Source: Ricordea florida
Lineage: Eukaryota; Cnidaria; Anthozoa; Corallimorpharia; Ricordeidae
DNA length: 64,000 bases
Reading direction: 5' to 3'
Assembly: GCA_949710005.1 (NCBI GenBank)
Contig: OX453284.1
Coordinates: 3,966,501 to 4,030,500 of the forward strand
The translations under genes and the position numbers were made by a program. The notes under the pieces were generated by a model. It saw only the letters and a program-made list of their open reading frames with translations, searched no databases and had not been told where the DNA came from. Shown piece after piece: positions 51,001-62,234 of the stretch (position 1 is the stretch's first letter; each line of letters opens with the position of its first letter).

Positions 51001-54000
51001 GTGTGGTATTAATAGTAGTTGTGTTGTACATGTTTTGTTGTTTTTCAGTCATTGATCTTATCTACTGGCGTAACCTGAAGAAGACTGGTGTTGTATTTGC
51101 TACAGTTATGGTTGTACTTCTTTCACTGACTTGTTATACCCTTTTGAGTGTGGTGACGTTCTTCTCAATGGCGTTGTTGACAGTAGCTCTGCTCTACAGG
51201 GTTGGAATGACAGTGATGGGTGCCATTCAAAAGTCTGGCACTGACAACCCATTCAAGTAAGTTACTTGTGGTAGACCCTAAAGCTTTGGTTTGAACTGGC
51301 CACTAATAGTACACTCTTTGTGTTCATTAGGCATCGGAGATCGGAGAATTCTCCGGCTATTAGGAGAATTCTCTGGTCAAATTTAGATGACCTGAGCTAG
51401 TTTTAAATTTGGACATAGAGTGCTTTCAGAATATTCTCCTGTTACTTTACACAATTCTCCAGCTACCACAGTTCTTATTGAAAATGCTAAGACTAGCCCC
51501 TGTTTCCTATTTTAGTGCTAATTACCAGTACCAAACCAGTCTGAACCAAAGCCTTGTGAGCCTAACCTTGAAGTAACACCACATACCTTATTTACCCATT
51601 TATAATTCAATCCCGTGTATAGTGTTCTCCAGAAGTGCCAGCTGCCGGCGTTTTTGCTGACTACTCACTTCCGAAGCGCTGGCTACTTTTATCACCTCAA
51701 TTTTTCCTATTGTTATTGGCCTCAATGCGCCAGATTTTATCTCCAGCTACTTTCATTTTGGGGCTGGCTACTCTAAAATCTCTGGAGAGCACTGCGTGTG
51801 TAAGTCAGCCCTCGATTTTTGAGGCCCAAGACTAGCTTTTCCTTTTTTCTAGGCAGGAATTTCTTGGAAATTGTATCTTGTGTTTCTTAGAATTTTCTAT
51901 CAGTTACCATAGATATGTGAACAAATCACGGCAACATATATGAGCGTTTACCTAGTTTAGCAACAAGTGTGTGTGCGGTCATTTTAACCATAATATTTGT
52001 AAATTGCTTGCAAAATCAAACATGATGATTTCAAGCAAACCTTTTTAAGTGTGAAGAGATAAAAAGCGGCTTTTTAAGACAAGCAAAACACCAACATAGG
52101 TCAGGACTGGGTTACCCTTTAACTTAAGAAAAGACATTATGCAATTTTGCAGTAATAGTATTTCCTAAAAAATCTGTGCTATGCCTAGTTGAACTATCAG
52201 ATAGTTCAGGTACCTTGTTATGATCAGGGTAATATATGGAGGTTCTCAAATGAGTTTGGTTCCATATTGTTGGGGGTTAAGCTTGGTGTTAAGCTGTGCT
52301 ACTCAGTCACTAAAATGTGTCCTCTTGATTCCATTACTGGAAAGAAATGTCCTTGAGAAAGATGTGGAAATTCCTAAAGAAAAGGTAAGTCAAGTCAGGT
52401 ATAGCATGTTGGGCAGGGCAAGTGATAAGATTACAGATGCTGTTGATGTTTTTAGCTTTTTGGTTTTACTTGATGTTTTTCTTCTTCATCAGAGATAGAA
52501 ATCCAAATGTTAAGTCTGAACTGTGCTGCTGTTGATATCTTTGTCAACATCTATGAGTCATGGTGCAGGCTTCTCTGCCCAACTTGAAACTAGTAAAATA
52601 ATTGATAAGGAATTAGCAGACACAAGAAATAGTGCTTGAAGATCTCTGATTACCTTATTGTTTATACCCATAGCTCTGTATGTTGGTGGTGATCACATTT
52701 GTCTAGATTGTTGTTATCCAGATTGTCTCAATAATCATGAAATTAAAGAACTGGGAAGTTAAGTACAATGAATTTTTTGTCTGTGGCCATGTAGTACATT
52801 AGTATTAAGAAATAAGTGCAGAGATCCTTGCAGTTATTGTAAAATGGGAGTTTGTTCTCAGTTATTTTGGCTCAAAACAGGCTGTGGAGATTGCTGAGGC
52901 TGGTATTGAACATATCAACTGTCTGACCAAGCAATTGAGGCGGTTGTTCTTAGTGGAGGACATTGTTGACTCCATCAAGGTACTTGTACTTGTCAAGGTA
53001 CTTTTATTGACGAGAAACCAACTTGCATTGTATCATGAATCCTGCATTCTGGTTGGCTGACATACTTGCCATCTATTTTGTGATAGATAGTTAATAGGGG
53101 AAAATGCCTTGTGCTATAAAAGGCCAAAAAAAACAATGTTGCTTTAAAATTGAAACTTGTTTGCTAGATGGTTTCATATAAACCTTTTGTCATCACTTCC
53201 TTAGTATAAATCAAGTACTGCACTGCACTGCACTGCACTCCAGTGAGTTGACTATCGACTTGTACAAAAACTTGAACTTGTAACTTGTAACATGTAATAA
53301 TAAAAATACAAAACACAAACTGGTAGTGTAGTAATTGTTAAACAGCAAATGTAATGTGCAGTGTCCTTGGTAACCATTATTAGTATAAATACTCAGGTGA
53401 TTATACAAAATTGCTTGCTCTGATTGGTTCACTATCTCGGATTATCAGCTGATGATCCCCTCAACAAACAAAATGGCTGCCATCATTTTTCAATTGTGAT
53501 GCGTACTTTTGATGAAATAGAATTTTTTCGTGTTGTACAGTGTGTTTTCTTTATTTGAAATGATAACCTGTGTATTTATACTAGAACAACTATTTGCCTC
53601 AGGCTTAGTGATTATTGCTGTATACTCACCGATAATCACTTCACCTTTGGCAAATAATTGTTTTACTACTACAGATCCATACATCATACTGATGATAGGA
53701 TAAACATTGCTTTTGCAGTTTACTAGTATGTATGTCAACTTCCATTAACTGATGGCTGAATCTGTTATAGTTTGGTCTGTTACTCTGGGTGTTGTCATAT
53801 GTTGGAGCGTGGTTCAGTGCCCTTACTTTGATTATTATTGGTGAGTATCTTTCTGTCCTCTAAGTTGCATTCTTCACTCATGAGAGGCGTTTGGATTATA
53901 GCAAGACTTTAACACTGTTTTCAAAATATTCTGATTCAGCTAGATTAGCTTCTGTAGTTAGTTTTAGGCAGTATTATACCTTAAAGTATGATTTGCTTTA

Positions 54001-54985
54001 ATTTTTAATTTTTTTTTTGTACGTGTTTCAGTATGTGGTGTATTAATGTGTTAGTTGTTGTTTTTAACAGGTCAGTTTTTCATCTTATCCTATCTGTTTG
54101 GGGGATGTTTCCTGTTTGGACATTTGTTTCAATTACTTAGTTAAGGCAATACTCTTACTGTTGTAATATGAAACGTTTTTAATTTTAAATTTTCTCTGGC
54201 TTATGTTTTTCCTGACAGATGTTGTAGCTCTCTTTTCTTTGCCAAAACTTTATGAGGACCACCAGGTTAGTAAAAATATGTGTAAGCAATAAAAAGAAAA
54301 GAAAAGAAACAATGGCACTGTTTGTTTAGTGGAAAACGGCAAAACTGCATTTTTGAACTGAAATTTGAGCCCAGAACAAATCACTCCTATATCCTCGTCC
54401 CTGCTAAAGAGAGGTATTTAAAATGACAAGCCCCTTATTGGAGATCATTCAGATTTACCGGGTGATGGGGGATGCACTCAGAAGTTCTGATTTCAATGGG
54501 GAGCGTAGAATTGTGGTGACAATAGGTTCAGATTTATCCATGAGGAGTATTGGGGTGTGTACCATATAGTTTATTACAAAACCTTGTTGTCAGTGTCTTT
54601 TTGATTTACTGCTTCCAAGTTGAAAAGCATTTTGTTGCATTTGTAGGATAAGGTAGATGAATACCTATCATTGGCTCGTACTCAAGTTGCATCCCTTGTC
54701 GAGCAGTAAGTTCTGTTATACATATTAACCACTATTATTTCAGTATGTGCAAGTCATCAAGTCAAAAAGTAATTGGCATGAGGAAAATGCTTTCAAGCTT
54801 ATTTGTTTTTCACGTGATAGTTGACTCGGGCTGCACCCTCATCAACTATCACGCAATAGAAATCTTGAGCTCATAATATAATTGTTTAATAGAAACATGA
54901 GTGGAAGTTTTGGAGAATAAGAAATGCTGTGGGAACGCGAGCCGCAGGCAAGTGTTTCCACAGCTTTTTTGAGTTCTCCCAAACT

Positions 54986-55024
<39 letters not shown>

Positions 55025-57357
55025 CATGTTTCCTATTTCTTTTAGAAAACACCGCGATGAAAAAAGGAAAACAACTTGTTTACTTTGATGACCAAAATGT
55101 AAATTCTCTTTGGTCGTGTCATCATTATGTAAACAGCTCGTGCTAGTTCTGTGTTTCTATCAAGTTATAGAAACGCAAATTCTAACCAATCAGTGCGCAT
55201 ATTTTCTTAAGACTGTTTTCTATAAGACATTACAAGACTAGTATATTCATCTTTGTCATGCTATCATACTCTAACTACATTACTTTGAGACGGTCTTCAG
55301 TAGAAAGCACAAATCTTGTTCTTCTGTGTTAGTGTTGTGATTATTCCATATGGCCTTAGGGACCATTCATTATTTATGGGGAGTGCTGGGTTCCTTTTTT
55401 CTTAATGCCCATTTTCAGATCATGCCATAAATTTCAAGGCCCATCAAAATTTGTTCTGTTTTGTTCAAAACCTGTCATTGGGAATTAGCATAAAGGCTGA
55501 CATAAAAATATGGTAACAGTAAAAAAGACGTTATAGTTTTGTGTTCAAGGTGTTAATTTAATATGAAACTTGTGAAGAGTTGTTGATGAACTGTTTCTGA
55601 CAATTGCTTTACAACCATGATAACACTACTACACACAAGGTAAAGTGATGTGGGATGCAGGTAACCTGCAATCAGGCGCCTTTTTTTCTGTGAATGGGAA
55701 AGGGAAAAATAAAATACACCTGATACATTTACAAGTCGTCTGTCGCCCCTCAGATGGCCACCTGTCAACACCCATGTTATTATGCCTCGTGCTATAATTG
55801 TCAGTCGGCGCTGAGAATTTACCAAATGTACACTCGGCTTGTAGAAAAACATGAAGGCATAGGAGAATGACAAGCTGTGGAGGAGATGATGTTAGCGAAG
55901 TCAATGCAAATTAAGCATTGTTATTCTTGTGAATCTAGTATAACTGTTGAGGCTGTTCCTTTGTTTACACAGTCTAAAAATAAAGTACTGACAAACAAAA
56001 TCAGTGGAACTTCAGAAACCTTTATTTTATCTGACTTGATCAAAACTGTTGGAATAATCATTGACTCTGCGGGTGCCAGTCTTCCATCAGTTTGTAAAAA
56101 GTGCTCCCATAAAACTGCTTATTGTTTTATGCAATTCCACAAAATTAAAAGAAGTTGACATGAACAGGGCCTGAAGACACTTGTTGAAACGACCAGTCAT
56201 ACAAAAGTCTATATTCTGGACTACGGGCAGATGATTGATGAAGTAAATGTATCAGGCATCCTTTCTGCCACATGCCATACCAAGAACAAGGGAAGAATGC
56301 CTGATCGCAGGTTAGGATGCAGACGGCTAAAACTACAAGGGACCTACTTCGAAGATCATACTACAGTCTCAGTCTAATTGAGCCAGTCCATTCCGCTGTC
56401 GAAGCCAAGTGTAATTGCATGCTTAATCTTTAAAATAGCCATTATTAAAAATCAAGGGCTCCTGTGGGCCAGCTCATAGGTGACTTGAATTAGTGGAAGA
56501 AAATGCAGTTGAGTAAAAAAGGGAATTGGTGTACTTGGTGTGTTGAAAGTTATTTGGATTGTTAGAGAATTTTATAATAAGGAAGAAAAATGAAGAGTTG
56601 TGGGTGGTGTACTTGTTTTGGACATTGCTAAGACAGAGAAAATTTTGTAAGAGCAAAGGGTTAGACATGAGTTACATGCCAGCTGTTGGTAGCAGTTGGG
56701 AAATGGTCTGTCCGTAAGGGCGCTTACAAGAGGACAATGGGAACCAAGAAGTTGTAGGCAAACGCAAACTATCATTGTTTTTGTCTTTTGGTTGATTTGG
56801 TCTCGTTCCAGTCAATTCTGTTGTATGCTTGCTGTGGTTTTACCACCAAAAAAAAAAAAAACAGGAGTACTAGTAGTGGAAAATGTATTAATTGTATTAA
56901 TTGGACAGGAAAAATTTTGATTTTGATGTGTATGTCCACAAGAACCAATGTTTAATATTTTTTTACGGTTTGTATAAATTATTATTTCAAAGAACTGTCT
57001 CTTTACTTGGTTAGTGTTGAGTTGATCCAGCACTTCTTCATTACCTGGCACTTTGTTGGAGAAAAAAACTTAATCCCGTCACATAGAAAGAAAACAAATT
57101 ACAAGGCCCGGTAGGTTTTTCCCCAACCTGGTATGCCCCATAAATAATGAACGTTCCGTTGTAGTTGTACAGTGCTCTTAAACCTTTGAGATCAGGATTT
57201 ATGGGTTACACTGTACCTGTATACATTGCGAAAGAAAAGAGACGGGCTAAGAGAGCAACAGTCAATCTTGTATGCAAAACTTATTTGAGTTTAAATTTTA
57301 TTCGTCAGGGCTAAGTCCAAGCTGCCAGCCAAGTTCCAGAAAGAGAAGTCTTCTTAA
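48038..57357 (+). CDS. RTN: Reticulon (RTN family), complete
   Basis: Eight coding exons: 48038-48293, 51049-51256, 52345-52384, 52881-52979, 53771-53840, 54219-54265, 54647-54705, 57309-57357. All junctions are GT/AG with matching phases (828 nt, 275 aa). Residues 1-85 are acidic and probably disordered. The reticulon homology domain follows: VIDLIYWRNLKKTGVVFATV, first hydrophobic hairpin (VVLLSLTCYTLLSVVTFFSM), IQKSGTDNPFK, linker with INCLTKQLRRLFLVEDIVDS, second hairpin (FGLLLWVLSYVGAWFSALTL), VALFSLPKLYEDHQDKVDEY. The C-terminus KFQKEKSS ends in a KxKxx ER-retrieval motif. Reticulons wedge into tubular ER membrane and generate curvature. The exon pattern of the domain follows that of vertebrate RTN genes. 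Which vertebrate paralogue is closest cannot be judged, as the duplications are vertebrate-specific. Confidence 0.95.
49022..51048. other. Reticulon intron 1, 3' part
   Basis: No exon or strong repeat is visible in this roughly 2-kb stretch apart from a short G-run at about 50398. Intron 1 is the largest block of non-repetitive sequence in the window. Alternative first exons are common in reticulon genes, but none with a convincing donor and open frame was found. Confidence 0.4.
51323..51488 (+). repeat. Dispersed repeat, copy 2 of 2
   Basis: GTTCATTAGGCATCGGAGAT through TTCTTATTGAAAA corresponds to 36983-37155. Non-coding, in reticulon intron 2. Confidence 0.65.
51620..51795. mobile_element. 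Small element with GTTCTCCAGA..TCTGGAGAGCAC ends
   Basis: GTGTTCTCCAGA at about 51621 and TCTGGAGAGCAC at about 51781 are inverted (one mismatch). The interior repeats a 'GCTGGCTACT' motif two or three times. The open frame across it is not supported as a gene. Confidence 0.5.
53585..53665. repeat. Imperfect foldback in reticulon intron 4
   Basis: AACTATTTGCC..AGTGATTAT is mirrored by ATAATCACT..GGCAAATAATT around GCTGTATACTCACCG. It is probably the core of a larger decayed element whose edge may be TCTGATTGGTTCACTA at about 53419. Confidence 0.45.
54842..55190. repeat. Dispersed hairpin repeat, copy 2 (inverted)
   Basis: Reverse-orientation counterpart of 30002-30345: AGAAATGCTGTGGGAACGCG, CAAGTGTTTCCACAGC, GAGTTCTCCCAAACTTTCAC, TTATAGAAACGCAAATTCTA. 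Located in reticulon intron 7. Confidence 0.65.
55357..57158. mobile_element. 1.8-kb DNA element with TTCATTATTTATGGGG ends
   Basis: TTCATTATTTATGGGG at about 55366 is exactly mirrored by CCCCATAAATAATGAA near 57136-57151, with further weaker similarity inward. The element is inserted in reticulon intron 7. It carries a small zinc-finger frame and no recognisable transposase, so it is non-autonomous or has captured a host exon. Confidence 0.55.
55883..56158 (+). pseudogene. Small Cys-rich (CxxC...CxxC) frame inside the DNA element
   Basis: From an ATG at 55883 the frame gives IKHCYSCESSITVEAVPLFT, a serine-rich middle, then GASLPSVCKKCSHKTAYCFM and FHKIKRS. CYSC and CKKC about 55 residues apart resemble the paired-cysteine zinc-binding modules found at the N-termini of some transposon-linked proteins. 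After the stop, another frame continues with TLVETTSHTKVYILDYGQMI. The gene is therefore broken, or the join is an intron that I did not resolve. Confidence 0.4.
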
Positions 57358-58704
57358 GTTACTGTAGTTAAATCTAATTTCAAGGGACTTTGTAACAAGT
57401 GGTTCTTTGGATGAGCGGATGCCTAATGTGTTTCTCGAAGAATTGACAAGTTTTCTTCCAAGCATCAAAGTAAACCATGCAAATACAATTACTTCTTATC
57501 TAAGCCTCATGATTCATTGCATAGAGCATCCATTTTTAAATTGTACTGTAGCAAAATCAGGTGTAAAAGGAAACAAAAAATGTCCCTTTGTCTCTTTTAT
57601 AATTATACTGTGTCTGTTTGTTTTGCTTAGATTGTGGATATACTGTATTTACTATACTAGTAGACCTACGTAAAATGTGAAACTGTTTGAAAGAATGAAG
57701 GGAATCCATGCGAGCAGTATATGTCAAAGTAATCTTGTTACTACTGTATGTAATAGACTGAATTACATGTTCATGTTCTTGTAACATGTTTTAAAAACAG
57801 ATCCCTTGCTAATTGGGGTCTTGTCACTGATGTAACTGTAGTAGCATTTAGGGAGAAGCAGACATATCTTGTTACAATGTACTTGTATACAAATTTTACT
57901 GTCATCTAAATGCAAACACCAGTTGTAATCTGTACCTGAAATATTAAGCTGGTAATTTGGGATGTTGATGGATCAATCTGCCAGTTCAGGTATTATTTTT
58001 TCCTGCTTTTTAACTGCTACTGTTAACATCTGTTCTTGTAAAAAAAGGTACAATAAAAGCTGTAGCATCTTTTCTCTATCTGTCACATCAGGTGAAATTT
58101 CTCTTTTTATTCAAGGGAAAAGCTCCGAGTTCTAATGCCAATAAGTAGAAAGTAAGCAACTGCAGAATGCAGTGGGCTAGTGAATGGTTACTTTCATTTT
58201 CATAAACCAGTGTAGTATCACACTATGGCTGATCTTTCTCTTGGCTGCAATGTGCACATTTCTTTTAATGCAAAATGTACTGGTTTCTTGTGTATTGTGT
58301 ACCCCATATTCAGTTCTTTATATAATAATTGAAACTATTAGATCTTGAGCAATAAGTTATTACCAATACTATTAATTTTGTTCTACTGTTGGTAGTGAAA
58401 ACGTTTAACAGGTCTGTCAGTAGTGCCACTTCAAACTTAACTTAAATTCAATGTTTTGCTTTGAAGAAGGCATAACAAGTTCTCTTAATATTATTACGAT
58501 AATACTAAATGTTAAAACTGATGATATATTAAATGGCAAGTGATCAAATTGTTTGTTTGCGCAAAATACTTTGTTTTTTGTGTAGAATACAATCTAAATA
58601 CATAATAATTTCTTTAATCCTAGCAACTGACATTTATTGCAATAACTTTAAAACCAAAAAATGCCTGTTGTGTCAAACTATTCGAACATTACACAATGCA
58701 TTTT
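57358..58704. other. Reticulon 3' UTR and gene-free downstream sequence
   Basis: AT-rich with short stops in all frames. Nothing beyond the candidate poly(A) signal at 58052 was recognised. It ends at the long-TIR element. Confidence 0.5.
58052..58057 (+). terminator. Possible distal reticulon polyadenylation signal
   Basis: AATAAA about 700 bp after the reticulon stop codon in otherwise featureless sequence. No earlier canonical hexamer was noticed. Confidence 0.35.
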
Positions 58705-60129
58705 TACGGTGGCCCATAGGGGCAAAACATAACACAAGTTCTCTTCTGAAACACATTAATCTTTTCGAGAACACAATAATCTTTTCGAGAACACGACAAT
58801 CTTTTTCAGAACACAACGAAATTTCCCGATACACAACAATCTTTTTCAAAACACAATAAAATTTTCTGATACACAAACGCAAACTGACAACAAAATTTCA
58901 AAGCACTGGTAACTAACCCTGACGCTGAAAGCGACCGGAACCTTGGACTAGCTCTAGTCACATGCATGGTTTGCTCTGGTGTTCCATGCTGTTGCCCGCC
59001 ATGTTTTGTTACAGTTGTGGTGGTTGGAGAAGAGCAGATCACAAGTTTTGCCCAAAGTGCGGTATAAGCTTATCTTCTATTTAAAAATAGTTGTGACAGG
59101 TCTACACGACTCCCGCTGTTCGCAAGTGTGGTTTCTTTGCCTTCAGAGTTTGGATCTCACGAGTATGTCTTTGAGCGATTTTCCTCTTTTGTACAATGAT
59201 GGGAGGCTCTTTGTATATCTCACTCAGTAAAGGTTGATCCTGTATTAAAAATGATGCCATTTGCTCAATAAGGTTTTCTTTAGAATACTGTTTCGCTCAA
59301 GTTCTCTAAAGTTTCAGTTTGTTTATCTCTACGCGACGGTAGTGGAATTTCTTTAACGCTCGTTGCAGTTATCTTATAGATGTCAGATTGAAATTCTGGA
59401 TCTGGCCTGATGTTTGCCCGTGCACTGTATCTCAGTGTTCTAGGACAAGTATGTTTGTCTCAATGCCTGTAGTATGACAATAGATTCCTCAGATTTTTTT
59501 CGTCAGAGCGTTGACGCTTTCTGGCTCTACCGTAATTGCCGTTGCTACTGTTACGTATGTGAGCTTTTTCTTTCCGCGTTTCGCGGTTACGTTTACGGCT
59601 TTCTCTTGGCGTTTGAGTATTAGTGATGCTTCCTTGAGAACTTTGGATCATTTCTGAAAGAGGCGTGCCTGAAATGCCATGAAACTTAGCTAAAAATTCA
59701 GTGATAACTTCGTACGTATAGCCTCTTGAAAAGTAACATGAAATTATGCTTTCCTCTTCTGGAGTACAGCTTATTGAACCTGAAGAAGCCATTTCAGATC
59801 CAAATTCACATGAACGATACAAAATGGGCCTTTCAGTGACGTTAACTAGAACTAGTCCCAGGTTCCGGTCGCTTTCAGCGTCAGGGTTAGTTACCAGTGC
59901 TTTGAAATTTTGTTGTGTTTCAAAATCGTGTTTCAATTAATTTTGTTGTGTTTCAGTTTGTGTATCAGGAAATTTTATTGTGTTTTGAAAAAGATTGTTG
60001 TCTATCGGGAAATTTCGTTGTGTTCTGAAAAAGATTGTTGTGTTCTCGAAAAGATTGTTGTGTTCTCTAAAAGGTTGTTGTGTTTCAGAAGAGAAATTGA
60101 GTTGTGTTTTGCCCCTATGGGCCACCGTA
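58705..60129. mobile_element. 1.4-kb DNA transposon with roughly 260-290-bp inverted ends
   Basis: TACGGTGGCCCATAGGGGCA at 58705 is mirrored at 60129. The inverted similarity extends inward on both sides as far as a CGCTGAAAGCGACCGGAACC block (58927 left, about 59860 right). The arms are filled with 17-20-bp subterminal repeats of the type CACAACAATCTTTTTCAGAA. CATTTT flanks both ends, suggesting a 6-bp duplication. One damaged minus-strand frame lies inside. Confidence 0.8.
59460..59792 (-). pseudogene. N-terminal HTH-like fragment of a transposon-encoded protein
   Basis: From ATG at 59792: MASSGSISCTPEEESIISCY, FSRGYTYEVITEFLAKFHGI, then a sharp change to a basic, serine-rich tail (RESRKRNRETRKEKAHIR) and a stop at 59460. 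'F.RG..Y..I...L...HGI' resembles the DNA-binding N-terminus of integrase-like (rve) transposon proteins that continue with a second helix and a DDE core. Here the text breaks after HGI, so the core has been deleted. The match is by resemblance only. Confidence 0.45.
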
Positions 60130-60453
60130 CATTTTCCACGCAAAACGTACATGGAGGATATTACACGGTGGTGTGAAGATATGAATTTAATTTTCGAGTG
60201 GTAAAAACAATATTTTATGAGTGAGTGAGTAAAATGTTTTGAACATGAGCATACATCTGGGACATCTGGTATGTAACTTTTTCATATCTTCAATGAGTGA
60301 AAATATGAGTGTTTTAGTTACCAGTATTATACTACTACATGAGAAATTTCTGTAATTTGATTGGCTAAGAGCAGTGGTATTTCTGCTTAATTTGAAATAC
60401 CTACATGTGAAAATTACAAACCTTTTGCGAGTAGTAGTATAAACAAATAATAG

Positions 60454-60459
60454 CATGAT

Positions 60460-60491
<32 letters not shown>

Positions 60492-60603
60492 AGATATTTC
60501 AAAATTGTCTCAAATTTCACTCGCCTAACGGCTCTTGAAATTACGTACAACAATTTTGAAATATCCCTCGTGGTATTTATACCAAATATCACTACAAACC
60601 ATG
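60454..60603. repeat. Foldback, GTGATATTTGG..CCAAATATCAC arms
   Basis: GTGATATTTGGCATAAATAC then CACTCGAGATATTTCAAAATTG is mirrored by CAATTTTGAAATATC and GTGGTATTTATACCAAATAT with few mismatches. A boundary may be at the TTTGATTGGCTAAGAGCAG motif at about 60356. Confidence 0.65.
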
Positions 60604-60639
60604 CTATTACCTATACAAACACTATTATCCATACAATAA

Positions 60640-61620
60640 TGTAGAACATGACACTAAAGGCCGTACTTTCTGCAATACAACTTACAACTTCTTTCCCCAA
60701 CTTGCCTCCACTTCCCAGTCAGATTATAGATTTCATTACGTTTGCTTTGAAAACATGGGCCTTGAAGGATTTGACAACCTTAAATCAGCCACCACCAAAG
60801 AATTTTACTGCAATATTTGTGGTTCCGGTTTTCTTGCTGGATTTTATATTCCATGTAATTTCCTCTGAATGGCTTCACTGCCTAATACAAGACCAGTTAA
60901 AACAGAACAGCTTCATGGTGAGAATTTAACCCAACTAGTGGTATTTACTTTGTGCACATGTTTCTTGCAAGACCTGGGACTTTTGGGACTAACAGCACAG
61001 TTACTGTAGTTTGTGCCAAAGTTAAGGAGCAAATTTTTAAAAAGGCTTTTTGCCATCAAACTAAGCAACATGGCAATGCTCTCCTTTTTGAAAAACAAGT
61101 AAGACCTATGTTGAACAAGAATTTCACAATAAGCTTTTCGGGATTGAAAAATTTATGGGGGGACCTTTTATACATGGGAGCTTGCTGACTAAAATCCAAC
61201 AAACATATGTGATTAACACAAAATGAGAGGGAAATGTAGCTTAGTGCCTGCCATGAAATACTCAATAAACATTTGCAATCAATCTTTAAGAAAGTTTTAC
61301 AGCATGAAATGTAAAACGCAATTAATGGAGCGTGACACTCATCGACGCACGGAGCTTCAAGTTGGTTACTGTTATGAATCGGTTCATTGTACCTTTAAAC
61401 CTCTTTGTTGTCGGTTGTTTTCTAGGGACCCATTGTACCATTTCGCAACTGTCCCATTGCAGTATATTTCAGCCTTTCTAACTGGCTCAGTTTTGCAAAT
61501 ATCCTCATTCATGTCTCAGTTCTTAACTTGTAATATCTAGATCTATGGTAGAACTGTGTCAATTGGCTTAGGCTTCAGACACTGTCTAACTATAAAAATG
61601 TAATGTACAAGGTCCAAGTC
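60640..61620. other. Unassigned stretch before the recombinase relic
   Basis: Two or three short open frames (for example 60648-60929 and 61223-61540) lack domains, splice-site support or coding bias. One alternative frame contains FENMGLEGFDNLKSATTKEF then YCNICGSGF, which could belong to a mobile-element protein. I would not call a gene. Confidence 0.4.
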
Positions 61621-61629
61621 ACATTTTAG

Positions 61630-62041
61630 TAGCTGTACTGACTCCTTCCGTGCGGGTCAGTCCCTTCTGATTGCTCGGGTTGATTCTCCGGTTTGTGCCG
61701 TAACTGCTATGCAACACTATTTTCAGGTCGTGTCTCCACCTAAGGGTCCCCTTTTCTATTTCCAGTCTGGTTGCCTCCTCACCCGTTCCACAGTCGTCTG
61801 CTTACTAAGGGACGCTGCTCGTCATGCCAAGCTTCCCTACCACAGTCTTAAGGGTCATAGTTTTCGAATAGGTGCTGCCTCCACAGCCGCTGCTGCGGGT
61901 TTGCCCGACTGGCTCATCAAAGCCATGGGTCGGTGGTCTTCTGATTGCTACCAATTGTACATTAGGACACCTCAACAAGTTCCCCTGTCTGCAGCCCCAA
62001 GAATGGCTAGTGTTTCCACCTCATTCTTACCCAGCTCCTAA
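61630..62041 (+). pseudogene. Tyrosine recombinase C-terminal domain
   Basis: An open frame (first ATG at 61709, but open in the same frame back to about 61630) contains SLKGHSFRIGAASTAAAAGL, PDWLIKAMGRWSSDCYQLYI and RTPQQV to a stop at 62041. H-x-x-R, the following W in place of the second H, and a Tyr nine residues beyond it fit the last half of the R-H-R-Y catalytic set of phage-integrase-type recombinases. In animals these belong to Crypton or DIRS/Ngaro-type mobile elements. The N-terminal half with the first catalytic Arg is absent, so this is a truncated copy unless spliced from upstream. Confidence 0.65.
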
Positions 62042-62059
62042 TCCTCTTTTGTATTTTCG

Positions 62060-62128
62060 TTGCTTGGGGGGATACACGCTCGCGTGTATCTGTGGTGGTT
62101 AAGTCTGCGCAGCGACTTCCCCAAGCAA
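62060..62128. other. Branched hairpin next to the recombinase relic
   Basis: The outer stem TTGCTTGGGG/CCCCAAGCAA (10 bp, perfect) closes two inner hairpins, GATACACG-CTCG-CGTGTATC (8 bp) and AAGTC-TGCGCAGC-GACTT. Together they can fold as a three-way junction. It starts 19 bp after the recombinase stop codon. Confidence 0.65.
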
Positions 62129-62234
62129 GTTCCTTTGTTTGATTTTGTTATTTTGCTAATGGCCAACAGTCTTGTCCGATCCAGCTCAGCTAGGGAGATA
62201 GGTGAGGCCCTATAGATTGTTTAGTCACTAGGTG

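Noticed and set aside
54072..54140. Possible extra reticulon exon after AACAG
   Set aside because: It has no usable donor, and exons 5 and 6 already join in phase with the expected protein sequence.
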